A stretch of 64,000 nucleotides of DNA. It comes from an uncultured bacterium. GTDB taxonomy: Bacteria; Actinomycetota; Coriobacteriia; Coriobacteriales; Coriobacteriaceae. This document shows, one piece after another, positions 42,437 through 50,637 of the stretch (the stretch's first letter is position 1; each line of letters opens with the position of its first letter). The translations under genes were made by a program, and so were the position numbers. The stretch spans positions 62,001 through 126,000 of the forward strand of contig CAJMOF010000009.1 in the NCBI GenBank assembly GCA_905215065.1. The letters run 5' to 3'. The notes below the pieces were generated by a model. It worked only from the letters and a program-made list of their open reading frames with translations. It was not told where the DNA came from and did no database searches.

Positions 42437-43603
42437 ATGTTCGAGAAGAGTGTCGAGGAGCTCACCGAGCTCGGCGCCCAGATCACCACGGCCGAGATTG
42501 CTCAGCAGCCCGAGCTTTGGCGTGATACGCTCAACATCTATCGCGAGAACAAGGAGGCCATCGAGGCCTTTCTGGCCGAGGCTCGCGCTATGGGCGAGGG
42601 TCGTCTGTCCGTTGTCTTCACCGGTGCCGGTACGTCCGACTATGTTGGCGATACCTGCGCCCCGTACCTGCGTCACGCTGGCAACACTGATCTCTACGAC
42701 TTTAAGCCCATCGCCACGACCGACATCGTGAGCGCACCGCGCGACTTCCTGCGCGCCGAGGATCCCACGCTCGTGGTTTCCTTTGCCCGCTCCGGCAACA
42801 GCCCCGAGAGCCTTGCTGCCGTCGCCGTTGCCAAGGAGCTCGTCCACAACGTCAAGTTCCTCAACATCACCTGCGCTCCCGAGGGCAAGCTCGCCGTCGA
42901 GTCCGCTGATGACCCCAATGCGCTGACGCTGCTCATCCCGCGCGCCAACGACAAGGGCTTCGCCATGACCGGTTCTTACACCTGCATGACCCTGCTCTCT
43001 ACTCTTATTTTCGACACCGCCTCTGACGAGCAGAAGGCCGAGTGGGTCGAGACCATCGCCAAGATGGGTGAGGAGGTCATCGCTCGTGAGCCCGAGGTCG
43101 CCGATTACCTGGCTGGCGACTTCAACCGCGTGACCTACTTGGGTTCCGGCTCCTTCGGTGGCCTTGCCCAGGAGAGCCAGCTCAAGATCCTCGAGCTCGC
43201 TCACGGTCTGGTCGCTACTTCCTACGACACCTCTATGGGTTATCGTCACGGACCCAAGTCCTTCGTCGACGACAAGACCCTCGTGTTCGTGTTCGTCAAC
43301 AACGATGCCTACACCCGTCAGTACGATATCGACATCCTCAACGAGATCGGTGGCGACGAGATCGCTCAGCACACCGTTGCCGTTCAGCAGGATGGCGCAA
43401 CCGTCTACGAGGGCGAGTCCTTCACCTTTAAGGGCCATGAGGCACTCCCCGAGGGCTACCTTGCCCTGCCGTTCGTGATGTTTGCCCAGGCCATCAGCCT
43501 GCTCAACTCCGTGCGCGTGGGCAACACGCCCGATACGCCGAGCCCCACCGGCACGGTCAACCGCGTGGTTAAGGGCGTAACGATTCACCCCTTCACCGCT
43601 TAA
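42437..43603 (+). CDS. agaS: SIS-domain galactosamine-6-phosphate deaminase/isomerase
   Basis: A 388-residue protein with two sugar-isomerase domains (TGAGTSDYVGDT and SFARSGNSPES in the first, LGSGSFGGLAQES and GYRHGPKSFVD in the second), as in AgaS, which converts galactosamine-6-P to tagatose-6-P and ammonia. A GlmS-like function is unlikely because there is no glutaminase domain. It is preceded by an operator shared with the PTS operon and followed by a terminator, then nagA. Confidence 0.88.
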   Translation: MFEKSVEELTELGAQITTAEIAQQPELWRDTLNIYRENKEAIEAFLAEARAMGEGRLSVVFTGAGTSDYVGDTCAPYLRHAGNTDLYDFKPIATTDIVSAPRDFLRAEDPTLVVSFARSGNSPESLAAVAVAKELVHNVKFLNITCAPEGKLAVESADDPNALTLLIPRANDKGFAMTGSYTCMTLLSTLIFDTASDEQKAEWVETIAKMGEEVIAREPEVADYLAGDFNRVTYLGSGSFGGLAQESQLKILELAHGLVATSYDTSMGYRHGPKSFVDDKTLVFVFVNNDAYTRQYDIDILNEIGGDEIAQHTVAVQQDGATVYEGESFTFKGHEALPEGYLALPFVMFAQAISLLNSVRVGNTPDTPSPTGTVNRVVKGVTIHPFTA

Positions 43604-43620
43604 TCGCGTCCCCCCTGTAA

Positions 43621-43657
43621 GGGCGCCCGTCCGCTCATAACGGCGGGCGGGCGCTTT
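43621..43657 (+). terminator. Terminator after agaS
   Basis: A GC-rich stem (43621-43631 with about 43639-43652) runs into five T. Confidence 0.75.
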
Positions 43658-43722
43658 TTGTTTTCACTTGGACCGGGTATAAGCATCACCACAGTCAACT
43701 GCTTTAGAAGCAAGGAGTGCAT

Positions 43723-44892
43723 ATGAGCACGTACGCAATTAAGGCTGACAAGTTCTTCTTGCCGGCAGGTCCGCAGCTGGGCGGCTATCTTATGGTCGAG
43801 GATGGCGTCTTTGGCGCCTGGCAGGCCGACGAGCCCTCTTGCGAGATCAAGGACTACACGGGATCGTGGATCGCACCGGGTATGGTCGATACCCACATCC
43901 ATGGCTTCTACAACCACTCAACTACCGATAACGACCCCGAGGGTATCGATATCAGCTCGACTGAGCTCGCCCGTCGCGGTACCACCAGCTGGCTACCCAC
44001 GACGTTCACCGATGACGTCGAGCAGATCAAGGACGCCTGCGCCGCCATCGCTCAGGCGGACGAGGGTCGCGGCCCCGACTTCTGCGGTGCTCGCATTCAG
44101 GGCATCTACCTGGAGGGCCCCTTCTTTACCATGAAGCACGTGGGCGCGCAGAACCCCGCTTATCTTATCGATCCCTCCGAGGAGGTCTTTGATCAGTGGC
44201 AGGAGGCTGCGGGCGGTCGCATCGTTAAGAGCGCCATGGCGGCCGAGCGCGACGGTGCCGCTGCTTATGCGGCTGCTCTGAACGCCAAGGGTGTGGTGAC
44301 CAGCATCGGTCACTCCGACGCCACCTACGATGAGTGCATCGCCGCCATCAACGCCGGTGCCAGCTGCTTTACGCATACCTATAACGGCCAGCGCGGGCTG
44401 CATCACCGTGAGCCCGGTGTCGTGGGTGCTGCTATGTCCACGTCCGAGACCTACGCCGAGATCATCTGTGACGGCAAGCACGTAAACCCTGCCGCCATCA
44501 AGGCGCTGCTGCAGGCCAAGGGCTGGCAGCACACGGTACTCATCACCGACTGCCTGGGCTGCGGCGGCATGCCCGAGGGCAGCTACACCAGCGGCGGCAT
44601 GGACGTCATCATGAAGGACAACCTGTGCTGGCTCGCCGATGGCAAGAGCATTGCCGGTTCGGTGCTCACGCTTGCCCAGGGCGTCAAGAACATCGTCGAC
44701 TGGGGCATCGCCAGCGCCGATATCGCCATTCGCATGGCAACCGAGGTGCCGGCACGCTCCGCGCACATCGAGGATAAGTGCGGCAGCATCATGCCGGGTC
44801 GCGACGCCGACTTTGTCGTGTTCGACCATGAGCTCACCCTCGTCGAGACGTATGTTGGCGGCCAGAGCGTCGGCAACGCCTTTACCGAGTAA
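43723..44892 (+). CDS. nagA: N-acetylgalactosamine/glucosamine-6-phosphate deacetylase
   Basis: A 389-residue amidohydrolase removing acetate from GalNAc-6-P or GlcNAc-6-P. The metal motif HIH (His58, His60), LEGPFF, IGHSDATYDE, the HHREPG loop and the catalytic Asp in ITDCLGCGG are visible. GalNAc-6-P specificity (AgaA-like) is inferred from the AgaS context. AAGGAG lies 5 nt before the ATG at 43723. The last 40 codons are duplicated as a fragment at 47624-47758. Confidence 0.9.
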   Translation: MSTYAIKADKFFLPAGPQLGGYLMVEDGVFGAWQADEPSCEIKDYTGSWIAPGMVDTHIHGFYNHSTTDNDPEGIDISSTELARRGTTSWLPTTFTDDVEQIKDACAAIAQADEGRGPDFCGARIQGIYLEGPFFTMKHVGAQNPAYLIDPSEEVFDQWQEAAGGRIVKSAMAAERDGAAAYAAALNAKGVVTSIGHSDATYDECIAAINAGASCFTHTYNGQRGLHHREPGVVGAAMSTSETYAEIICDGKHVNPAAIKALLQAKGWQHTVLITDCLGCGGMPEGSYTSGGMDVIMKDNLCWLADGKSIAGSVLTLAQGVKNIVDWGIASADIAIRMATEVPARSAHIEDKCGSIMPGRDADFVVFDHELTLVETYVGGQSVGNAFTE

Positions 44893-44898
44893 CGAAAG

Positions 44899-44937
44899 AA
44901 AAATACGGCGGGCCCGAATCTGCTCGGACCCGCCGTA
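44899..44937 (-). terminator. Terminator between convergent nagA and the flavodoxin-like gene
   Basis: A 14-bp stem (44904-44917 with 44924-44937) is followed on the - strand by ATTTTTCTTTC, so it mainly ends the - strand gene. Confidence 0.82.
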
Positions 44938-44967
44938 CGGGTTAAACGCTCAAAAGCACCTTTACAG

Positions 44968-45552
44968 TTACAGCTTGCTAGCGATTTTCTTTGCCGTACG
45001 CTTAACGCCGGCCACCAGGCCTCCTGCAGGATGCTCCTTCTCGTATGCTAGGCGCTTCTCGCGCTTGGCGTACTCTTCGACGATGATGTCTCCATACTCG
45101 TCTTCGATCTTGTCGAAGAAGTCGACGGCACCCTTAATTTCCTCAGCGGTCGGGTGCCCCTTTTGGACACCGCCGGTGAGTTTGAACGGCCCCCACGTAT
45201 CAAAGCCGGGGCAGCCGTAGACACCCATAAAGATGGCCTGCCTCATGCGGCAGATGCCATCGATATCCTTGCCGTACCACTTGTTTTTGCCACCGTAGGT
45301 CATAAGGCCAAACACCTTGTCCTGCGGCTGCAACACGTTAGTGAGCACGCGTGCCATGTCCTTGTCGATCTCGGAGTAATAGATGCCCGTGGCGACACCA
45401 ATCAGATGGTATTCGTGCAGGTTGGGATACTCGTTTTTGCCGAGCGTTTTCACATCGAGGGTATCGATTTCGGGGTGCGCCTCGACGATGGCGTCCACGA
45501 GCTTTTTCGTATTGCCGTGGTGGCGTGAGGCATAAAGAATGATGGTTCGCAT
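44968..45552 (-). CDS. Flavodoxin-like protein
   Basis: A 194-residue protein whose N-terminal 150 residues look like a flavodoxin fold: phosphate-binding loop ILYASRHHGNTKKL, ATGIYYSEID and GLMTYGGKNKWYG. The C-terminus is basic and helical (GVKRTAKKIASKL). It probably carries FMN for a low-potential redox reaction. The start at 45552 has GAAAGG 8 nt upstream. It is convergent with nagA and separate from the sugar operons. Confidence 0.85.
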   Translation of the reverse strand: MRTIILYASRHHGNTKKLVDAIVEAHPEIDTLDVKTLGKNEYPNLHEYHLIGVATGIYYSEIDKDMARVLTNVLQPQDKVFGLMTYGGKNKWYGKDIDGICRMRQAIFMGVYGCPGFDTWGPFKLTGGVQKGHPTAEEIKGAVDFFDKIEDEYGDIIVEEYAKREKRLAYEKEHPAGGLVAGVKRTAKKIASKL

Positions 45553-45709
45553 AAGAAGGCCTTTCAGCTGTAATTGCATCAATGTCTGTATGGTACCCCG
45601 TTACATGGCCGGGATACCGGACGCATCGATGAGCGTGCGGGTTTGTTCTATGGTTAGGATTGAAACGGGCGCTTGCGTGAAATAAAGCAGTTGTTCGAAA
45701 GGATGGGTA

Positions 45710-46591
45710 ATGGAATACGCTCTCTCCAACGATTCGATTTCTATTAAGGTTTCCACGGCTGGTGGCTCGTTTACCTCGATTGAGGCCGGAGGTCGCGAGT
45801 ACTTGTGGCAGGGTGATCCCACCGTGTGGTCCGGCCAGGCGCCGATTTGCTTCCCGATTTGCGGAGGCTTGCGCGACAACAGCGCCATGACGTTTGCCGG
45901 GCATCATGTAAAGCTCGCTCGCCACGGCTTTGCGCGCAAGCAGGAATGGAAGCTGCTGAGCCAAGGCGAGAACGAGTTGGCTATGTGCCTGGCTTCGGAG
46001 GATAACGCCGCGCTGCTGAGCGATTATCCGTATCCGTTTAGGCTCGTCGCCCGCTATACGCTCGAGGACGCCGCCGTGCGTGTCTCCTATGAGGTTACCA
46101 ACGAGGGCACCGAGGACATGCCGTTCTTTATCGGTGGGCATCCCGGCTTTAGGTGCCCGCTCGATGAGGGCGAGGCCTATACGGACTACGAGTTGCGCTT
46201 TGAGAAAGAAGAGGCTGCAGAGCTTTGCACCGCTGTCCCTTCGACTGGCTTGATTGACGTGGACAAGCGCTCCAAGAACCCCATGGTGGGAAAGACGCTG
46301 CCCCTGTCGCACGAGCTCTTCGATTTTGCGGAGACCATCTTTGACGTGCTCGAGAGCCGCCAGGTCACGCTTTCCAAAAAGGGCGAGGACAAGGGCGTCC
46401 GCCTGAGCTTTGAGGGCTTCCCATATCTCATTGTGTGGAGCAAGCCCGAGGGTGATTTTGTGGCAGTTGAGCCTTGGGGCGGCCTTTCGACCTGCTCCGA
46501 TGAGGACGACGTGCTTGAGCATAAGCGTGGCTGCCTTGTCGCCAAGCCCAAGGAGACCGTCGTTCGCTCGTTCACGATTGAGATTCTGTAA
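45710..46591 (+). CDS. lacX: Aldose 1-epimerase family protein, LacX-like
   Basis: A 293-residue beta-sandwich protein of the LacX branch of galactose mutarotases, a gene found in lactococcal lac operons. Visible motifs are GRDNSAM-type GGLRDNSAMTF, RHGFARKQEW and FIGGHPGFRCP with catalytic His, and EPWGGLSTC. It probably interconverts anomers of a (phospho)galactose-derived sugar. GAAAGGATGG precedes the ATG; lacC follows 59 bp later. Confidence 0.82.
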   Translation: MEYALSNDSISIKVSTAGGSFTSIEAGGREYLWQGDPTVWSGQAPICFPICGGLRDNSAMTFAGHHVKLARHGFARKQEWKLLSQGENELAMCLASEDNAALLSDYPYPFRLVARYTLEDAAVRVSYEVTNEGTEDMPFFIGGHPGFRCPLDEGEAYTDYELRFEKEEAAELCTAVPSTGLIDVDKRSKNPMVGKTLPLSHELFDFAETIFDVLESRQVTLSKKGEDKGVRLSFEGFPYLIVWSKPEGDFVAVEPWGGLSTCSDEDDVLEHKRGCLVAKPKETVVRSFTIEIL

Positions 46592-46650
46592 TTCCGTTTT
46601 GTCGACTCGTATCGCGAGGCACAAGGAGCCTGCGAGATAAGGAGCTAAAA

Positions 46651-47586
46651 ATGATCCTCACCGTTACGATGAACCCGTCCGTCGATACACGCTATCAGCT
46701 CGATGAGCTCATTATCGACGACGTTAACCGTGTGACGCCCGAAAAGACCGCCGGCGGCAAGGGTCTCAACGTGGCCCGTGTACTGGGTCAGCTGGGCGAC
46801 GACGTTGTGGCAACCGGTCTACTCGGCGGCCACATGGGCGCCTACATGGCCGAGCTCATGGATGCCAACGGCATTAAGAATGATTTTGTACCCATCAAGG
46901 GCGAGACTCGCATTTGCCTTAACATCCTCCACGCCGGCAACCAGACCGAGCTACTCGAGAGCGGCCCGACGATTGCCCCCGAGGAGCTCGATGCCTTTAC
47001 CGCCAAGTTCGCCGAGCTTGCGAGCAAGGCCGCTGTCGTTACCATCTCGGGTTCGCTGCCCCGTGGTGTCGAGGCAGGCTACTACGCCAAGATCACGGGT
47101 TTTGCCGAGAACGCCGGCGCCAAGGTGCTGCTCGATACCTCGGGTGCTTCGCTCGAGGCCGCCCTTAAGTCCGAAATTAAGCCCGAGCTGGTCAAGCCTA
47201 ACCTGACCGAGATTAACGGCCTTCTGGGCACGAGCTTTACCACCGACGATGTGGACGAGCTCCGCGCCGCGCTCGCCTCTGATGCCCGCTTCTCCGATAT
47301 CCCCTGGGTCGTCGTGTCCATGGGCGCTGCCGGCTCCGTGGGCTTCCATAATGGCCGTGCATTCCGCGCGAAGACCCCCGATATCCCCGCCGTTAACGCT
47401 ACGGGCTCTGGCGATTCGACCATTGCCGGCTTCGCGCATGCGATTGCTGCCGGCGCGGATGACGAGACGGTGCTGCGTACCGCCAACACCTGCGGCAAGC
47501 TCAATGCCATGGATCCCATGACTGGCCACTTGGTTATGGATCGTTGGGACGAGGTTTACAACGGCGTTGTCGTGACCGAGCTGTAG
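46651..47586 (+). CDS. lacC: Tagatose-6-phosphate kinase
   Basis: A 311-residue PfkB-family kinase converting tagatose-6-P to tagatose-1,6-bisphosphate. GGKGLNVARVL is the N-terminal signature, and NATGSGDSTIAG carries the catalytic base Asp255; the GSGD form is typical of LacC. In this island it would consume the tagatose-6-P made by AgaS. A 1-phosphofructokinase activity is possible because families overlap. A very similar second copy begins at 63650, conserved even at DNA level near the start. Confidence 0.87.
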   Translation: MILTVTMNPSVDTRYQLDELIIDDVNRVTPEKTAGGKGLNVARVLGQLGDDVVATGLLGGHMGAYMAELMDANGIKNDFVPIKGETRICLNILHAGNQTELLESGPTIAPEELDAFTAKFAELASKAAVVTISGSLPRGVEAGYYAKITGFAENAGAKVLLDTSGASLEAALKSEIKPELVKPNLTEINGLLGTSFTTDDVDELRAALASDARFSDIPWVVVSMGAAGSVGFHNGRAFRAKTPDIPAVNATGSGDSTIAGFAHAIAAGADDETVLRTANTCGKLNAMDPMTGHLVMDRWDEVYNGVVVTEL

Positions 47587-47623
47587 GAGCTTGTGCGCCG
47601 CCCCCGGCATCGGTTGCTTGCTT

Positions 47624-47758
47624 GTGGTTAGAGTTGACGGCAAGTGCGGTAGCATTATGCCGGGGTGCGACGCCGATGCTGTCGTGTTCAATCCCGACCT
47701 TACCCTGGTCGAGACGTATGTGGGTGGCAACAGCGTCGGTAATGCATTTACCGAGTAG
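47624..47758 (+). pseudogene. 3' fragment of a second nagA
   Basis: The frame reads DGKCGSIMPGCDADAVVF then LTLVETYVGG and SVGNAFTE before TAG, nearly matching the end of NagA (DKCGSIMPGRDADFVVF, LTLVETYVGG, SVGNAFTE). No start, ribosome site or upstream NagA sequence is present; similarity begins about 40 codons before the stop. It is a relic of a deleted or recombined nagA copy between lacC and the YhcH gene. Confidence 0.9.
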
Positions 47759-47790
47759 CTGCCAAATAAACGATCCGAGAGGGGATTTAG

Positions 47791-48264
47791 ATGATTTACG
47801 GTGCATTGGGCGATATCGAGGAATACCGCGGAATGCTCAAGGGCCTCGACGTGCTGATCGACTGGCTCGAGGAGAACGACCCGGCACAGCTCGAGGTCGG
47901 CAGCCATCCGATTTTGGGTGAGAAGGTCTTTGCGAACGTCATGTCTCCCACGACGCGTCCCGAGGCTGAGGCTCACTATGAGACGCATCAGCGCTATCAC
48001 GACCTGCAGATCGACGTCGAGGGTCGCGAGGCCTTCAAGGTCGCTACGGGCAGCCTGACGCTGGTCCAGGAGTTTGACGAGAAGGACGACTATGATCTGG
48101 TCGATTCCGACGCCTCGATCGCCGGCGATCTTGCCGACGACAAATTCGCGCTGTTCGTTGCCGGCGAGCCCCACATGCCCACGCTCGAGTTCCCGGGCGA
48201 TGGCGCACAGCCGGTCAAGAAGATCTGCTTTAAGTTGCTTGCCGACGCCTACTGGGAGGAGTAG
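47791..48264 (+). CDS. YhcH/YjgK/YiaL family protein (NanQ/EbgC-like)
   Basis: A 157-residue cupin-like protein of the DUF386 family. ETHQRYHDLQIDVEG and the GEPHMP metal region are diagnostic. Members include NanQ, an N-acetylneuraminate anomerase, and EbgC, the small subunit of evolved beta-galactosidase; a sugar anomerase role fits this amino-sugar island. GAGAGGGG precedes the ATG. Confidence 0.88.
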   Translation: MIYGALGDIEEYRGMLKGLDVLIDWLEENDPAQLEVGSHPILGEKVFANVMSPTTRPEAEAHYETHQRYHDLQIDVEGREAFKVATGSLTLVQEFDEKDDYDLVDSDASIAGDLADDKFALFVAGEPHMPTLEFPGDGAQPVKKICFKLLADAYWEE

Positions 48265-48305
48265 CGAGCTGCTCGGCTGAGCTGTTCGTCTGATGGCGTG
48301 ATTCC

Positions 48306-48375
48306 CCTAGGGAAATCACGCTAGGACCCCGCCAAACGGGTTTTCCCTAGGGAAATCACGTTTGGCGGGGTTTTC
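48306..48375. terminator. Hairpin terminator with duplicated CCTAGGGAAATCACG
   Basis: ACCCCGCCAAACG (48326-48338) pairs with CGTTTGGCGGGGT (48359-48371), followed by TTTTCTGTTT. CCTAGGGAAATCACG occurs twice (48306-48320, 48346-48360), the second copy forming the loop, and includes the palindrome TTCCCTAGGGAA at 48343. Confidence 0.75.
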
Positions 48376-48398
48376 TGTTTTGAATAGGGAAGCCTCAT

Positions 48399-48764
48399 TT
48401 ATTTGCGAAGAACATCGGCTAGCCGCAGGATTGAAATCATCGACCGATAAGTGAGTTCCACTTTTTCGCCCGCAAGCAGTCGTTTCGAGCCAATCTCATC
48501 TAGCCCCACAAGCCGAGAAAACAGCGGGCCGCTCATCGTGCCCTCGTCAATTGATTCCCTTATGGTCTTCAAAACGTCCGTATCATGAAGCGATGCCGAG
48601 CTGTAGGGGGCAACACGAGCGGAACTCTCAATTAACGACGAGACAAAAGGATGGAGATGCTTTGGACATAGTCCATCAAACACCACATCCCCATTGTCGT
48701 TCGAGCCGACCAGGCGCCAAGTATAATGATCGACCCAGTCATCCCCGTCGTATATGGCGTTCAT
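48399..48764 (-). CDS. Hypothetical protein (121 aa)
   Basis: I do not recognise it. The product, starting MNAIYDGDDWVDHYTWRLVG, is mixed alpha/beta with no signal peptide; its middle is Ser-rich (FVSSLIESSARVAPYSSASLHD). The ATG at 48764 has GGGAAG upstream, and the 15-bp gap from the preceding secreted protein suggests one operon. Confidence 0.65.
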   Translation of the reverse strand: MNAIYDGDDWVDHYTWRLVGSNDNGDVVFDGLCPKHLHPFVSSLIESSARVAPYSSASLHDTDVLKTIRESIDEGTMSGPLFSRLVGLDEIGSKRLLAGEKVELTYRSMISILRLADVLRK

Positions 48765-48778
48765 GAGCAACTTCCCGT

Positions 48779-49288
48779 CTAGAGAGAGAAACCTATTTGG
48801 ACATCGGGGCGCAAGACCGCAATCCATATCGGGCCTGCAGCAGCTCCAACCCAACGCACCACATAGGTTCCCTTTCGTACATGTGTATCAATCTGCCCCG
48901 AAATGCCGGTGAATGCAATTCCAGACCCGTTTGTCGGATAGCAATCGACGTATTTTTGTTTTCCGCTCACAACCTTGTATAGATATATCGTTCCAGCAAA
49001 AGAGAAGGGATCGTTCGCAATTTTGTCCGGAAGAACTTGCCACCTCAAAATCCCGCTACCAATATGGTCAAGCTTGACCGTTCCGCCGTCCCCCTCAAAA
49101 GTGGCAAGGGGATTTACCCAAGACTGAGAGTCGGCATCGCCCTCCTTAGCAGTTATCAGCAGACTGCCCGTATAAGACTGCTGAGGCTCACCTTCAGGAC
49201 AGACAGCCTTGGCCCAAGAAGGGCCACTCGGGCAGAACAGTCCGAGCAGCATCAATACCAACAAAAGAAAACCCTTAGTTCTTTTCAT
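48779..49288 (-). CDS. Secreted hypothetical protein (169 aa)
   Basis: A Sec signal peptide (MKRTKGFLLLVLMLLGLF, probable cleavage after SWAKA) precedes a 140-residue mostly beta domain containing two Cys (VCPEG, VDCYP) that could form a disulphide. No anchor is seen. GGGGAT precedes the ATG. Base composition here looks lower in GC than in the flanking operons, consistent with an acquired segment. Family unknown. Confidence 0.7.
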   Translation of the reverse strand: MKRTKGFLLLVLMLLGLFCPSGPSWAKAVCPEGEPQQSYTGSLLITAKEGDADSQSWVNPLATFEGDGGTVKLDHIGSGILRWQVLPDKIANDPFSFAGTIYLYKVVSGKQKYVDCYPTNGSGIAFTGISGQIDTHVRKGTYVVRWVGAAAGPIWIAVLRPDVQIGFSL

Positions 49289-49511
49289 CTATATCCCCAA
49301 CGTCTCTCGACATTTGTATATCGTGACTATTTTAGATCTATATGGCCAATTCGAGCCCTCACCATGGCAATTGTTGCAGCTGGGTTTCTTTTCATTAAGA
49401 TTTCACTTTGGTAAATCCCCGCCCCTAAGCATTAAACCCGAAGTCCACCGAGTGGGCCGCTGTTGACGTGGCGATGCTTGGATTGGCGCGCACGCACTCA
49501 AAATCGGCAAC

Positions 49512-49534
49512 AAAAAAGCCGCCCGAAGGCGGCT
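49512..49534 (-). terminator. Terminator of tRNA-Thr
   Basis: On the - strand AGCCGCC-TTCG-GGCGGCT is followed by six T, 12 bp after the tRNA 3' end. Confidence 0.93.
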
Positions 49535-49545
49535 ATCTTGAGCAA

Positions 49546-49621
49546 TGGAGCCAGCGACCGGGCTCGAACCGGTGACCCCCGCTTTACGAGAGCGGTGCTC
49601 TACCAACTGAGCTACGCTGGC
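49546..49621 (-). tRNA. tRNA-Thr (anticodon CGU)
   Basis: The 76-nt - strand transcript starts GCCAGCG and ends CGCTGGC plus U and an encoded CCA, giving a full acceptor stem. The anticodon arm is CCGCU-CUCGUAA-AGCGG, so anticodon CGU reads ACG. The D-arm AGCUCAGUUGGUAGAGC and T-arm GGUUCGAGCC are standard. The neighbouring unknown genes make this tRNA a plausible insertion site for mobile DNA. Confidence 0.97.
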
Positions 49622-49828
49622 GGCCATGTGATGACGCAACTGAGGCGCCAACGGCTGTCTATGATACGGGACATCGCACATCCGCGCAAGTGTTCTGACG
49701 GCTTTTCTCACTTTAAATGCACTAATATTAGAGGCGTGATGTCTGCAGTGCCCATTTGGTACTTGACCTGCTGTTGAGTTGGTGGCCGACGTCCCGCTCG
49801 TATGGGTCTCAAACAGAATGGGGCAGCC

Positions 49829-50311
49829 ATGGCTCAACCCAAGATCCTTCTCACGCGTATCGATGACCGTTTCATTTACGGGCAAGACGTTGAGCTGTGG
49901 AACGAAGCCGTGGGTTCCAATCTTGTCTTAATCGTCAACGATGAGATCGCGGCGGATTCGCGCCAATGGGCACCCATGAGGGTGGCGGCGCCAGAAGGCG
50001 TTTGGACGCGGTTTTTCTCGGTGCAAAGGACTATCGACATCATTCATACCGCAACGCCGCGTCAATGGATCTTGATCATAGTGGCCTCACCCGCCGATGC
50101 GCTCGCGCTGGTTAAGGGTGGTGTGCCAATAACCAAGATCAGCATTGGCCATATGCAGGCAGGGGAGGGCAAGCGCTCTGCAACGCCTACCATTGCCGTA
50201 GACGATACGGACATCGCCGCCTTCAAAGAGTTGCAAAAGCTCGGCATAGAGCTAGAAATCCGCTATCTCCCCAGTTCCGCCCCCGACCCCATTGGCAATC
50301 TGTTCAACTGA
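49829..50311 (+). CDS. Orphan PTS mannose-family EIIB lacking the active-site histidine
   Basis: Starting at ATG 49829 (GGGG upstream) the product is 160 residues, exactly the length of AgaV, and aligns throughout (MAQPKILLTRIDDRF, VKGGVPITKISIGHM, DTDIAAFKELQKLGIELEIR). The phosphorylated His17 of AgaV (LVHGQ) is Tyr here (FIYGQ). No EIIA, EIIC or EIID genes are adjacent. The fold is well conserved and the frame intact, so a phosphorylation-independent regulatory or decoy role is possible; early gene decay is the alternative. Confidence 0.85.
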   Translation: MAQPKILLTRIDDRFIYGQDVELWNEAVGSNLVLIVNDEIAADSRQWAPMRVAAPEGVWTRFFSVQRTIDIIHTATPRQWILIIVASPADALALVKGGVPITKISIGHMQAGEGKRSATPTIAVDDTDIAAFKELQKLGIELEIRYLPSSAPDPIGNLFN

Positions 50312-50378
50312 TCCCTTGGGGACGGAGGGAAACGGATCATTTTGCCCTTGCGAGGGACGCGCGCGATGCCGCCTGTCA

Positions 50379-50530
50379 AAAACTATGCCCATTTACTACG
50401 TTTGATTGGCTATCGTCGAGCATGTCGAATTTGAGATAAACAAAACCGCAGGTATACTGCTCACAAATGTAACAAAAACCGGTGCATGGTCGAGCATCCC
50501 GGGCTAAACGTAGTAAATGGGCATAGTTTT
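50379..50530. repeat. 152-bp palindromic element, AAAACTATGCC family, copy 1
   Basis: Perfect 25-bp arms (50379-50403 and 50506-50530) begin AAAACTATGCCCATTTACTA. The centre holds CAAAACCGCAGGTATAC (50441-50457). The arms and core correspond to copy 2 at 60699-60852, but arm bases CCCATTT/AAATGGG replace CCGGTTT/AAACCGG as paired changes. Confidence 0.88.
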
Positions 50531-50575
50531 GATATGTCACTCATACAGTCACAGAAAAAACGAGCCTAAAAGATG

Positions 50576-50610
50576 AAAAAGCGCCCGCTGGCGGTGGTGC
50601 CGGCGGGCGC
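50576..50610 (-). terminator. Terminator of galM
   Basis: GCGCCCGC (50581-50588) pairs with GCGGGCGC (50603-50610), with further internal pairing; on the - strand it is followed by TTTTT. Confidence 0.85.
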
Positions 50611-50637
50611 TGCTGTGCGATATGTCGCGTTGCGGGC

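Noticed and set aside
49403..49885. 160-codon - strand frame covering the tRNA
   Set aside because: It contains the complete tRNA-Thr and its terminator, so it cannot be a real protein.
49512..50311. Integrated prophage or integrative element at tRNA-Thr
   Set aside because: The flanking genes are unusual, but no integrase, no duplicated tRNA 3' end and no phage genes are visible within the window.
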